The notes under the pieces were generated by a model. That model saw only the letters and a list, made by a program, of their open reading frames with translations, ran no database searches and was not told the origin of the DNA. Below, one piece after another: positions 46,701 through 59,420 of a stretch of 64,000 nt of DNA. The position numbers were made by a program, and so were the translations under genes. Source of the stretch: Dactylonectria macrodidyma. Taxonomy: Eukaryota; Ascomycota; Sordariomycetes; Hypocreales; Nectriaceae. The stretch is taken from positions 2,914,001 to 2,978,000 of the forward strand of contig JAGMUV010000001.1 in assembly GCA_020744425.1 (NCBI GenBank), written 5' to 3'. Every line of letters begins with the position of its first letter. The stretch's first letter is position 1.

Positions 46701-47680
46701 ATATATCCAGGTCTAAGTAAGAACATTTATAAAGTCAGTCTTAAAGCTAAGTAAATAGCTAAGTACTTCAGATTATAAGAGCTCTTTACTTATAAAAATG
46801 CAGTTTATAATATATAGTAAGAATGATTTAGTCTTATTTCTTATTACTAATACTAATATAGTACTTAGATTACTTAGTTTTCCTTACTATTATTAGGCTA
46901 GATCTAATAGCTCTATAGTAAAAGTAAGCTACTTCTATATAAGAGTATTAAACTTTATAATATAGTTATAAATATAGTATATAAGCACTAGCCCTTTTTT
47001 TTATATAAGAATTATTAATATATTATAATTATACTATAGTTCTATAGCTATACTCTAATTATATTAATTAACTATATAATAGTCTTACTTTACTTTAAGT
47101 AAGCTATTATTTATAAAGCCAGTCTTTAATATAAGTCTTTAAAGAGTTTAAAAATAGTATAACTATATTTTATACTTTATTAGCCCTACTTTTAAAACTT
47201 CTTTAATAAAGTACTTTATATATATAATAATATAATAATAGACTTAGTAATAAGATATAATAAAGTTAGCCTTATACTTAAACCTCTTTAATAATCACTT
47301 AGTATTATATATTAGCTTAAGTTTAAGTATAATAGTCTTCTTACTAAACTCTACTGCCTCCTTTACTAAGGCCTTATTTAAGGTTATAGTAAATATATTA
47401 TTTATAAAAGTCTTAACCTTTAATTAGTATTCTCCTTTATTAAGATTAGCTATATTATAAACAAGATCTAATAAGGCTAGGTTACTATCTAACTATAGTA
47501 AGCTATATAAGTAAAGAGCCTTACAGTTATTAGTCTTAATAGTTATATAATAATAGCTTATATTTTAATAAATAGATAGTTATTTAATATAAATATAATA
47601 TTTAAAAAAAAGAGAGATCTTATAAAAGAAGAAGAGTATTAAGCTAAGAGGGTTATAAATTAAAAGGGTTATTACTTATA
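43750..47680 (-). pseudogene. RIP-degraded PIF1-like helicase (possible Helitron)
   Basis: On the minus strand, ignoring stops, helicase motifs appear in order. A Walker A-like GKSHIIYTIKDIF lies at about 45,384-45,345. A Walker B-like segment follows, then KPREYSKQRPESLVKYIV near 44,990. KKNPSLRSKPGFQLVTYR lies near 44,270, GKQFLEVLFNLKG near 44,160, and MSLYVQLSRVERQERLYLF near 44,080, the PIF1/UvrD motif VI. There are dozens of TAA/TAG stops. PIF1 helicases of this kind occur in fungal Helitrons; no Rep domain was confirmed, so a non-Helitron origin is possible. Confidence 0.7.
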
Positions 47681-48118
47681 ACGTATATGATAAGCATGCA
47701 ACGCATCCAAGTATGCGACGCACTTATACTGTATACTTAAAAGGGTAAACTTTAAATTTTCTAAAATGGGCTGTATAGTCTTAGGAATTTTAGAAAATTA
47801 ATTTTAAGTAATTAACTAAAAAAGTCATAATTTAGTATTTTTATTAGACTTTTAACTAATTTATTTAGCTTTTTAAAATTATAAATAAGAAAAAAAACAG
47901 TGCGAATAAGATTTTTTAAAATAAGACTATAAATAAAATCTTTTAAAAATCTAAAAAAATCTTTACTTATTTTTATATACTTATTAAACTTATATATAAA
48001 ATATAAGCTATTTTAAGCTTAGTTTAAATTTTTAAAGAATTTTTAAAAAAGTACTGTTTTAGGTATAAATTGGAAATGCGTCGCATACTTGGATGCGTCG
48101 CATGCTTATCATATACGT
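47681..48118 (-). mobile_element. Vader/Tan1-like pogo MITE (copy 6), 438 bp
   Basis: TA-flanked ACGTATATGATAAGCATG. Its end word differs completely from the other copies: ATGCAACGCA/ATGCGACGCA, twice at the left and mirrored at the right. The reversed core AAAAAACAGTGCGAATAAG is intact. Confidence 0.85.
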
Positions 48119-51100
48119 TAGTAATATATATAAAGTATAAAGTAATACTCTAGCAGCCTTATTATTCTATTCTCTATATATTATAAGCTTTAGTTTTACT
48201 AGGTTATTAATATTATTAAGATTTAAAGTAAACTAAATAGCTATAAGACTGAATACTACTATTATAGACTAGATCTTCTTCTATATAAATAGGCAGCTCT
48301 TATTTAATAAAGGATATTAGCTATTATAGAGTAAGAGTTCTTTTATAAGTATAATAATATCTCTATTTATAGTCTTTCTTATCTTAAATATCTCCTTTTA
48401 TACTTAATATAAGTACTTAAGTATTAACCTTTAATATATTCTCTTAATATATTAAAAAGCTAATTACTTTAAGTAGCCTTAAGCAATCTACTAGTTCTAA
48501 GACCTTACTATTATATTAAAGATAAAGAAGGAAAAAGCAGGGTATTAAGTATAATACCCGCTATATTATTATAGATTGACTTTAGCCTAAGACTTTAGAG
48601 TTATATCTTATATTTAAGGATTTACTAGGTCTTCTGCCTTATTCTAGTCTACTATTCATAGTCTGCTATAACTATAGGGAAAGTAACTAGAGAAGGTTTT
48701 TAGAAAATAGTCTAAGGAAAAGCTATTAGTAAACTTATAGCTATAGGATATTCGGATGAATGGACGACCTAAGGAGCTATAAACCTGTATTAATAGGGCC
48801 TTGCCTGTACTACCTTTATAGTTATTATCAAACTGGCGCTCTGCTTATAGGGCCAGACTAATAAACTTTAGCTTATCTTACTCTATAAAGGCAGCCTGCT
48901 TATTAATTAGGAATATTACTAAAGAATATAGTTTAAATACTTGCTCTAATGTTTCCTTTACTATTGCTTCCTCTAAGCTAGAGGGTTATTATATACTATA
49001 TCTAGGCTTAGATTATCTAAATATATATCTAGATCTTTTTACTAGTTCTATTATAATATCCTTAACTATTAACGCTTAACTAAGAGCATTCTGCCTTTAA
49101 TCAGTTAGAAGTACGATCTATACTATTTATATAAGCTCTTTTATAGTCTCTTCTTCTCTTATTATATATTAATAAGCTTATATTAATATATTATTACTAT
49201 CTTTAAAATCCTAATTATCTATCTCCTCTTTATTAATTATAATATTAATATAAAGAGAGTTATTTACTTATAATTATTATAATACTTTATAGATAGTACT
49301 AAGTTAAATACTAAATAATTTACTAATATTTTAAAGTATAGGCTGCTCTAAGCTAGTTTAAATTATATATACTTACTTTAATATTAATATAAGTAAGTAT
49401 AGTAAGATTATAATAAATAAAGACTTTATATTATTAAAGAATACTATAATATAACTTAAGATATATTTTTAATATATTAAGCTAGTTATTTAGCTATATT
49501 AGATATTAAACTTAGTAATAAATCTATATACTATATTAAAAGAGATCAGCTTCTCTTTAAGAAGAGTAAGGTCTTTTAGCTCTTTTAAATACTAATACTT
49601 ATAGTTAATAAGTATTATACTCTTTATATATATATCTAAGACCTTGCCTTAGTTAAAAGCCGCTTAATAAGAAAAGCATATTAGTATTATAATCTTACTA
49701 TCTCCTTTTAAAAAGCATCTCTTATATATTAATAAATTAGTTATTATTAAATAAATCTTATTAAATAATGCCCTTTTCTAATTAGTATAGTCTAGGTTTT
49801 ATAGCTTCTTCTATAAATAGTAAACTAAGTATATTACTATCTTTATACTATCTTTATTATAAAAAGCTTTTAAAAAGGACTAAATTATATTAATCTTATA
49901 TTATATAAGCATAGGGTTATACTAATTATAATAATTTAAAGCTACTTACTTTTTTTAAAAGCATTACTTTATTACTTATATTAGTCTATTTAATACTTCC
50001 ATTTATTATATAATTATCTTTATAAACATTAAGTTAAAAAGAGCTATTTATTAGGCTAAGATAGTACTAAAAGGTCTATCTTACTTTAACTAATAATATC
50101 TCTTAGTTATTATTAAACTTTATATACTTAAAAGGCCTTAAGTACTTTAAGAAGGATTTATACTCTAGGTTTAGTAAATCTAGCTCTTATCTTACCTCCT
50201 TAGCCTATTAATAGCACTTTTCTATATATAATACTAACTCTTCTTAATATTAAGCCTCCTCTTCTTAATACTAATAATATCTTTCTAGCTACTATCTTTT
50301 CTCTTTAGCTTATAGGTTACATTCTCTTTCTAGTTCTTACTATTACATCCTCTCCTCTTATTAGTAGTGGCGTTCTTTATCCTGCTTTTAAATCCTCTTT
50401 GCTCACTCCTCTTCTTACTATTAAATTATCTTAGCTTATTCTTCTGCTTATTAATAGTAATGCTCTTCTTTTTATAGCTATATTATCCTTTATTACTAAT
50501 ATCTTATTACTTTCTACTTATATTACTTTTACTCTTTTAATTACTATTATATTACTTTTTATATAGTTTAACTCTTATTACTTTATAGTCCTATTCTTAT
50601 TTACTACTATTAAGTAAGTAATTATATTTATAGTAAAGTAAGTAAGAAAGAAGGATTATTATATAATTTAATTATATTAAAGTACTTAGTAAAGATCCTC
50701 TTTAAATATATTATTATATAATAATAAATCGTATTAATAAGTTCTATATTAATAATTATATAGGTTTTTTAAAACTAACTCTTTTTTTAAATAAGAGAGA
50801 TATATAAGAAAGTCTAAAAGAATATAATAAAAGACTTATAGTATAAAGCCCTTTTTTATACTTATTTTAATTAAAGTTATAGGCTTTAATTATTATAAAA
50901 AGTAATACTAATTACTATTTATAGTAATTACTATTATTTATAATAGTTATTATTAAAAGGCAGAGCTATTATTAGAATATAAGGAATTATTTGCTTTTTT
51001 CTTTTTAGCTATAATACTATTTTAACTATAATACTATTTATATTTAACTAAACTATTAGTCTCTAATACCTTAAGTATTAACTATTATTTCTTTCTTTTA

Positions 51101-51728
51101 AAATAAGATATAATAATAATATATTATATTAATATTAGAATTAAAGTAATATTAAAAGTAAGATTTATTTATATAATAAGCTAATATTTCTTACTAATAA
51201 AGATCTAATATTCTCTCTTCTTTATACTTAGCTTTTCTAAACTCATTTTACTTATAGTACTGTGTATAACTCTATTACTACTAATATAGCTTCTCCCTTA
51301 GCCTTTATAATTTACTTAATACCTTTACTACTAAATAAGTATAAGTAGGGAGCAATTAGTATAGATCTTACTATTACTTATCACTCTAACCTAGCCTAGT
51401 ATAAAATCCTCTTAGCTAGTTCATACTATATAAATATAAGGAACTTTAAGGCTAGGACCTTCTTATTCTTTATCTAGCCTGCGTTTATTCTTAATCTTTA
51501 TTTATGCCTCCTTAGTCTTAAAGATAATAAGATCTTAAGCCTTCTTTTATTACTCTTTATATTTAACTCTAGAATAAGAATAATAACCTTAGAAAAAGAC
51601 TAAGAAGAGAAATAGTTTACTATAATTACTTAACTCTATTTAAATAAACTTACTTTCTATAATATAAATTTAGATAGATAAGAGATAGAAGAAACTTAAT
51701 TTATATAAGTTATATTAATATTATTATA
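48119..51728 (-). pseudogene. RIP-degraded upstream part of the helicase element
   Basis: The minus strand gives coding-like stretches broken by stops, for example QSFLKAFYNKDSIKIVIYLVYYL then LDYTNQKRALFNKIYL (about 49,700-49,900), and QAAFIE...DKLKFISLAL near 48,880. It appears to be the N-terminal part of the PIF1-helicase gene, split from it by MITE copy 6. I could not confirm a Rep/Helitron N-terminal motif. Confidence 0.45.
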
Positions 51729-54595
51729 GAGTAGTGCTATTCGGGCTGTATGATATTGCTATCCGGGCTGTATCGATCACATGACCACGTAATTTTCAAC
51801 CGCATTCGGCAAATGCTCCCCGCCACACCAAAATTACAGTGTAAGTCAAAGAACGTGAATAACATCAGGCCAATTCAATCAAGGTCAACACATCACAACA
51901 GCCCGCGAGCCCGGCTACAACCAAATCGTTCAAAAAACGCATTTCCGGTGTTTCTTCTGAAAAATAGTATTTCTATCGGTCCGAATAATATTCCGGCTGC
52001 GTAGCAGGAATGATAATGACATCTTCAACGGCTGACGACGCTGATGACTGTGACCGGGCCGGAGCCGCGGCCACGGCCCCGGCGCCCCTCCCTCTACCTC
52101 GTCCTCCTCTAGATCCTCTTCCCCTTGTATTTGTATGGCCTCGTGATCTTGGCGTTGACAGTTTTCGGGACTGTTGGCTGCTTGGTGTGTCCACAAGCTC
52201 GGTCTGTGACAGCGTGCGCCGTACGCTTGGGTTGAGCCGGCGGGTCGTCTGTGGGTTTTGGCGAGGCTGCCGGGGGGTCTGTTGGCTTTGGGTCTGTTGC
52301 TGGGGACTCGAGGTCACACTGGCTTGTAGATATGAGGGTATCGTGAGCTTCTTATTCACAGGTATTCGAGGTCGGCCGCGGAGGTTAGCGACAACGTCAG
52401 GGTCGCGGATCAGTAGAAGTGGCTCTTCGAGGTCCTAGAGATAGAAATTAGTAGATTTCTCATACTAAGAGCTGTAATTCCTACCAGAGGTTTATGGAGC
52501 CACCAGCGGGGCAGGATAACTTCCTTTAACAACGGCTCTTTAGTCACCAGCAAGTCGTAGATATAGTGACTGCAGGGAAGACCGTATTGCTGTGTGAAGT
52601 TGCCGGAACACGGTCTCAACGGCTCGGGGGTCGGCTGCGTGAGTGATAGGAAAGCTGCCTCAGCAAATCGATGCTGCTTGACAAGCAAATCGACAGCAGC
52701 GTAGGTTATTTGTAAGGGAACCTTACCAAGCCATTCCCGGCCCATGTATTCTCGTCGCTGACGCATCATCATTCTAGCTGCCTGTTGCTCATAGTCACGC
52801 TGCTTCTTTTTCAACATCTGTTGGATAGCTTTGTGTAGGTGAAGCAGGTCACCGGTGCCGGTGACTAGGAATGACTTCACATCCTTGTGAGCAGTCTCAA
52901 CAGGGCTGTTAACCCTCTGGCCGAAGTTACGATAGCGGCAAATGTAGCACTTTGCCCACTGTTCCCGCCAAGGCATATACTCCCTTGAGATGTATCGAAG
53001 GATTGACTTTTGCTGTGGGTTGTATGCATCGTTCATCGAGGCCCAAGCCGCCTTGAAGTCACTCACTTGGTCGGCATAGATGACTCGGTGCCAGGCGGAA
53101 AACATCGTCTCGCGGGTCAATTCACCTTGTGTGCTAGGCGGCGGTGCTGGTGATGCTGAGTCTCGATTGCCGTAAGTTCCTTCATTGGCCTCGCGATAGA
53201 GGGCTTCATGATGTCGATCACTGAGACTAGGCGTTGGCATACAATCGTCATCATCGTCATCATCGTCAGTATCTTCATCAGCATCGGCGTCTTTTGGGTC
53301 CTTCCAACGGGCTGCGATCTTAGCCTTGATGTTGGCGTTGATGTGAAAGACGCACAACTGCTGCTGCGTGTCTGGAAAGGTCACATAAAGGGCGTTTTTT
53401 AGGGCTATTTCCTTGTCAGTGATGACAACAGAAGGCACTCGGATTCCAAGGAAACGGCGGAAATCATCTACTTGGTCACAAAGCCACTGAAATCCTTCCT
53501 CTTTTTCGGAGTTGATGAGGCCAAAGCCAAAGTTAGCTACAGACTTTTGGTCTGTGACGCCAGTGACCTGGAAAAGGTACATTTTAAAGCGATTAGTCTT
53601 GTATGTATTGTCCATACCAAGAACCTCTGGAAACCTCTTCCACATCAGCTCACACCAAGGATAAGTCCAGAAAACAGCCTCAACTTTGCGGTCAGCACTA
53701 TACCGTACGAGGTGCTTGAGACCCTGATCTTGGAGGGAGCCGATCCACGCCTGCGTCGCTGTTTTGCCGCCGAGGGATGCCTGCCGCAGCTTCTGACGGT
53801 CATTATAGATGTCTTTTTGTCGAAAGAAAGACGGCTCGATCGTCACATCACGTATGATATCACTCATCTCGCGGGCGGGGAGGGATTTGTGCTTGAAAAG
53901 AGATCGCTCGACTTCTAGCTGCTCTGGTGTGCGGCGGCGATGCATCACGTGTGCGGACGGGTCGAGGGACGGGCCGTGGTTATGATCAGAGACCGCGACT
54001 CGGTAGGTCCAGAGATAGTTGAGCTTTTGCGTTGCTGACGCTGTGATCTTGAACGGGCAGTCGACCTTTTGCGTACTGGATTTGCGTACACCAGCAGCTT
54101 CACACTCACGAGCGTCACCGCGGTCACAACGCAGTTGAATATAAGTTGGCTGCCTAACGCCATGAATCTCACGATAGTTACCAGGTGACTTCTTCACTAA
54201 GGCGGCGCCGTTCTTGCGATAGAAGTCTTGCAGAGACTTGACGAGGTCATCCAGAGACGAGAATTGCGCTGACGGCGGCGGCGGTGGGATTTGAGAACCT
54301 AGGGAAAAGATGCCGTTGACGGCATCGTCTTCAGCGTGAGATTGAGTCATTGTGACTCGTGAGAAATGGTTGTGTGGAATAGCAGAGGGGCGACGCGATA
54401 GTAAAAGGTCTAAGTTGGCCTAGGAATTGCGATCCGATATCGCGGGGTGTTGTAAGCGAGGGTGATCACGTGACTATAAGCCTTTCCTAATGTGGCTAGC
54501 GTTTTGGAAGTCATGTGATAAATTTCCCTCTTTAGGCAAGCGTATTTTGGGTACAGCCCGGATAGCAATATCATACAGCCCGAATAGCACTACTC
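51729..54595 (-). mobile_element. Intact MULE (Mutator-like) DNA transposon, 2,867 bp
   Basis: Perfect 44-bp terminal inverted repeats begin GAGTAGTGCTATTCGGGCTG at 51729 and, inverted, at 54595. Each contains two direct copies of GCTATYCGGGCTGTA. An 8-bp target duplication TTATTATA lies at 51721-51728 and 54596-54603. A subterminal ATCACATGAC occurs near both ends. The element has normal composition and no RIP scars, in the middle of RIP-degraded DNA, and carries one complete transposase gene. It is therefore young and possibly still mobile. It resembles fungal Hop-type MULEs. Confidence 0.95.
51973..54350 (-). CDS. MULE transposase, 775 residues, one intron
   Basis: Exon 1 54350-52485 (622 codons), intron 52484-52435 (50 nt, GTAGGA...CTCTAG), exon 2 52434-51973. 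Residues about 40-125 form a FAR1/WRKY-GCM1-like zinc domain (Cys75, Cys83, Cys98, His123, His125). The DDE core shows LGMDNTYKTN (Asp247), VVITDKE (Asp312), CVFHINANIKAKI, and RVNSPVETAHKDVKSF (probable Glu485). A SWIM-like zinc finger follows, CSGNFTQQYGLPCSHYIYDL (Cys581, Cys593, His595). A run of Asp lies at 362-369. The intron removes a stop and adds EEPLLLIRDPDVV and an Arg/Gly-rich tail (RGRGSRGGRGRGRG). It cuts at the element's inverted ends and pastes it elsewhere. The frame has no defect. Confidence 0.93.
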
Positions 54596-54603
54596 TTATT
54601 ATA

Positions 54604-56140
54604 TAATAGTAGCTTAACTCTATATATTCTCTTATATTATATTCATACTAGTTATTAATACTTATAATCTAATAGTATTATCCTTTAACTCTTTAATAAT
54701 AATAATAAAAGTACTTCTTAGCTAAGCTCTTTAATATATATATCCCTTATTAGTCCTATTAATCTAGACACTTTCTATATTAAGGAAGATATCTAACTAA
54801 AGCCACTAAGTAAGACTTTAGTATTTATAAAGCTAGGTTCTTACTTAGTACTAAAGAATAACCGCCCTTCTTATAAAAGTATATATATATACTATATCCT
54901 CTTTCTCTTTCTTATAGAATAATAACTATAGAGTTCTTTACTTAAGTAAATATAATAAGCTATAAACCCCTTTTCTAAAGGGTTATAGATTATATATAGT
55001 GATTATATCTTAAGGGTCTTTAATTATAATCTTATCTAAAGCCTATAAGTTATTAATTCTACTATTCGGATCTTAGTAATTCTCCTTAATAATTAAGAAT
55101 TCATTTAGTAGAATGCTCTATTTATATATAATATATTTATACTTATATTATTAAATCCTATTAATAAGCTGCTTATATTACTATAATTAGCTAGTTCTAG
55201 AAGTATTATAAATAGAAACTTATTTTTATTTTTAATTTATAATTAAAAGCAGTCTTTATAAAAGAAAGCTAATTCCTTAATACTGCTATTAAAGCACTTA
55301 GATTATAAAGCAATTAAGCTATTAGCTTGCTCTAAAGAAAAATATATATTACTAACTCTAACTATAATTAATATTAATCTAATACTTTTAATTCTAAGTT
55401 TAAATATATCTTATCCCTTCTAAGCCTCTTCCTTAAGCTAACTAGCGATTTAGATAGTAATTATATAAATAGTAATTTAAATACTAAGGAAATATTAGAT
55501 AATTAACTTAGTCTTACTTCCCTTACTCTAATATATAAGAGAAAGTAATAAAGCATTCTTAAGCTAATCTAAAGTAAGAGAACTATAATAAAAAAAAGGA
55601 GGGTATAATTATATAATTAAATTATTAGTATTAATTAAAAACATAACCTTCTTATTTTATTTTATAAGTTTTATTTATCTTCACTTTATTATATATCTTG
55701 CTTACTTTATAATATCTATAACTTTAGGTAATAGTATCCTTCTTATCCTTTTACTTAATATAATAATTCTTAATTGAATTAGAAGGGTTTATTAAATAGT
55801 ATAAGTAACTATAATAATAGCCTTATAATATATATATATATTATATAGCTTCTCCTTAAGCTCCTGCTTCTTAAGATTAAGGAGGTATAGCTATTCCTAG
55901 CTTCTTAATACAGTCTAGCCTAATAAAGGCTTAGTAAGCCCTCTTTAATTCACTCTTAAAAGACTACCTAGTTTTATATAACTACCTTATACTTAAGTAT
56001 TCTAATATAGTTCAATTTAATAAGATTAGTATAAGAATTACTAATAATCCCTATGAATTACTAATAATCCGTTAGAATAGTACTCCTATCTACTAAAGTT
56101 ATATATAATAGATTTAACATTTCCTATTAAAAGTAAAGCA
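54604..56140 (-). pseudogene. RIP-degraded continuation of the helicase element
   Basis: Same composition and minus-strand texture as 48,119-51,728; the MULE inserted into this element. No domain is legible. Confidence 0.35.
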
Positions 56141-56310
56141 TAGGGTTCTACTACGGGTGACCGCCCGGTCTCCACCTAGATCATTATAACACTTTAAATT
56201 CACCATCTTACTGATACCCTTCTTCACTAGCTTCATTATGCTAGCACAGTTCCTTCAGGCTTCCTTTAGCGGGCCGCTTGCCGGACCGGTCCCTCCTGTT
56301 ATAAATAGCT
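56141..56310. other. Short less-mutated stretch next to MITE copy 7
   Basis: About 170 bases of near-normal composition (GGTGACCGCCCGGTCTCCACC...GCCGGACCGG) without an open frame. It may be the terminus of a transposon. Confidence 0.4.
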
Positions 56311-56311
56311 A

Positions 56312-56750
56312 ACGTACTTGATAAGTGAGTGGGCCAAACAAGTGAGTAGGCCAATCCAGTTTTATACCTTAAAGTGCGATTTTTAAGAAATTCTTTAAAA
56401 ATCTAAACTAGGCTTAAAATGTATATAATTTAAGTCATAAGTCCACTAATTTCATTATAATAATAAGAAATTTTCTTATATTTTTTAAAAAAAAATATTT
56501 ATATAGTTATTTAAGATAATCTTATTCGCACTGTTTTTTTTCTTAATTTTATTTTTAAAAAGCTAAATTAATTTTTCAAAATTCTAGAAAAAATATCATC
56601 TACTGACTTTTTTATTAAGATATCTTGATTTAATTCCTTGAAATTCCTATATTTATATAGCTGATTTTAGAAAATTAAGAATTATCACTTTTAGCTATAT
56701 AGTATAAGTGGCCGACTCACTTATTTAGCCCACTCACTTATCAAGCACGT
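56312..56750 (+). mobile_element. Vader/Tan1-like pogo MITE (copy 7), 439 bp
   Basis: TA-flanked ACGTACTTGATAAGTGAG; words GAGTGGGCCA/GAGTAGGCCA at the left, mirrored at the right. Core TTCGCACTGTTTTTTTTCTT intact. Closest to copy 4. Confidence 0.85.
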
Positions 56751-56752
56751 TA

Positions 56753-57465
56753 TATTATAGCTTAATTATATAATTAAAAGCTTTTTAATTTAATTATTCC
56801 ATTTATAATTAATATAATAATAAAAGTATTATTCTAATATTTAATTCATTCTTTTTATTTATTTATTAACTAAAGGTTAGAATATTATAATAAGTTAATA
56901 ATTTAATCTTAAATAGTCTATTAATACTTATTAAAAGTTAAAAGTAAATAATAGTCTTTTATTAAAAAGAATTTCTCATAGTAAACTATATATGTTAATA
57001 ATTCTTATTAAGAAAATATAAGTAAACTGTTTTATATTTATTATTTTTTAATAAAGTAAAAAGTAAAAAAATTTCATAAGTCTATTTATAATAATAAGAA
57101 TACTATTATAAAGAGTTCTAATTATAAAGTCTTTTAATAAAAGTAGGTTTATAATAAAATGTATAATAATAAAGTCCTAAGGTTATTTAATAATTAATAT
57201 TAGTTATAATTCTTTATATAGTTTATAGTATTATACTTTAGTTTTTATATAAAGATTATATTAAAAAATAATTATAGTAATTACTATCTTTATCTTAAGA
57301 AATTAATAGGTTATTCTAACTTTATTAAGGGTTTTATTAACTCTTTAATATTTATATATAAGAGTTTTATACATTTCTTATATAAACTAGTATTAGAATT
57401 CTTTAAAAACTTACTATTTTCTTTTATTTAAAAGAAGCTTATTATTATCTTATTATATTTATATA
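56753..57465. other. AT-rich sequence without features
   Basis: No open frames, domains or clear repeats beyond RIP-type composition. Confidence 0.5.
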
Positions 57466-57985
57466 ATGTATATAATAAGCTTGTATAATAAATAAGTAAG
57501 TGTGATATTCTAATTTTTACTTTAAACTACAGTTTTAAAATAATTCTTAAAAGTTTAAATTAAACTTAAAATAGTTAATATTTTAACTATAACTTATTTA
57601 TAATTTATATTATTATTAAGGACTTTTTTAAGCTATATATACTTATAGTGCTAGTAATATAAAGTTCGCACTGTATTTTTTACTACTTTTCTTTATAACT
57701 AGCTTAATAATTTATTTAAAAATATTAAAAACAATTGCTTATTAATATTTTAATTAAAGATCTAAAATTGAATTTTAAAAATCTCAGAGTTATTGTTAAA
57801 ATAGCTCACTGTGGCAAAAGTGTAAGGCTGCCTTACTTATGTACTAGTACAGCTACTATTCTAGACTATAGATCTCTAATTTAATAGTTATATAGCCTGT
57901 TTTAGAAATTTTAAAGTTTACACTTTTAAGTATATAGTATAAGTGTTACACAAGCTTGTTTATTATACAAGCTTATTATATACAT
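57466..57985 (+). mobile_element. Vader/Tan1-like pogo MITE (copy 8), 520 bp with extra sequence
   Basis: TA-flanked ATGTATATAATAAGCTTG with a mirrored right end (words CTTGTATAAT/CTTGTGTAAC). About 80-100 bp longer than the family; the extra part around 57810-57900 (GGCAAAAGTGTAAGGCTGCC) is less AT-rich. Confidence 0.7.
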
Positions 57986-58344
57986 TATAGAGTTTATTAA
58001 TATTTATAATAATATATGTATTTCTTAAGATTTTAAAGTATTTAAGTTTATTTAATTTATTATTTTATTTAACTTTTAATTTATCTTTTAGCATTATATT
58101 ATATTTATTTTAAGTATTTTAAGCATTTTTTTATTATATATTAAAGTGCTTTATTAAGTCTATAAATAAGGTATATTTTTATAATATATTGTTATAATAT
58201 ATTAATAATATTATAATATAATCCTTTTATATATACGTTTTATACTATCTAATATTAAAAGTAATATAAGATAATAATAAGCCTAGTCTATAAAGTATAA
58301 TATAGGTTTATAATTATAAATCAGCTCTAAGTATTCTAACTATT

Positions 58345-59420
58345 AAGGTTATAATCCTTAGTAGCGCACATTCAAAGAGAGGCCAGAGGTTAAATAGTTA
58401 AAAAAAAAATACAACCAATAGTGAATAACAGTATAAAGGCCTAAAACCCAAGCCTAAGGCAATACTAACTCAGAATAACTAGAGTTTTTACTGCATTAAA
58501 GTATAAGCCTTACTATCCTATTTAACCTTTTAAGATGCGTTAAGTAGCTAAAAAAGTTAGATAGAAAAGCTAGATAGAAAAGCTAGACAGAAAAGCTAGA
58601 TATTAAAAGGCAAAATCGTTATATAATAAAAGCCCCATAAGGGCTTTACATCACTTTATCGCATTCCAAGCTCGTCACAATTCTAAGTCACAATGTAATT
58701 ACTTCTTTATAATTCTAAATCGTAATTTAACTCATTAGAGACTACTTATAATAAATACTATAATAAATATCTAATATAATACACTCTATACTCCTAATAA
58801 CTTAGGTTTTAATAACTACTATACTCTTTCTATATATAATCTAGATACTAAGCTTAGTAAGAATATAAAAACCCTTAATAAACTAAAGGCTATAATAATA
58901 GATTATAGTCTTAAAGAAACTAGAACTATTAAGACTTAATAACTCTTTAATAATAAGTAAGTTACTTTAATAATTATTAAAACTAAGGTATTCTTAAGAC
59001 TATACTTCTTTAGAAATAATTAATAATTTAAAAATTAGATTAAAAATAAATAATACTTTTTAAAGTAATTAATAGTATAGTTAGTAATTAAAATATCTTT
59101 AGAAGAAATAGCATTCTTTAAATTATTAATTAATATTAATAAAGAGTAGATAATATAAATTATAAGTAATATAGTTATTATTAATATATAAAAGGACTAA
59201 AAATAATAAAAGGATATAGTAAAAGAAGGTTCTATTAATAAATTTCTAATAATTAAAGGAGGAGGGATAAGATTCTATTTATAACTAGGTTAATTAATTA
59301 ATTAAGTCCTTTCTTTTATAATAACTTAAGTAATGCAAATATATAATATAGAAATGTAATAATAAGGAATATAGTAGTATAGAAATAAAAGTCTGAATAG
59401 CGATTTTAATAGCAAAGTAT
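58345..59420 (+). repeat. Repeat family R2, uninterrupted copy (empty site for LTR C)
   Basis: Collinear with 41560-41676 plus 42224-43140. It contains ACTAGAGTTTTTACTGCAT with one GTTTT, the pre-insertion site of LTR copy C, and about four AGATAGAAAAGCT-type units. Confidence 0.85.
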
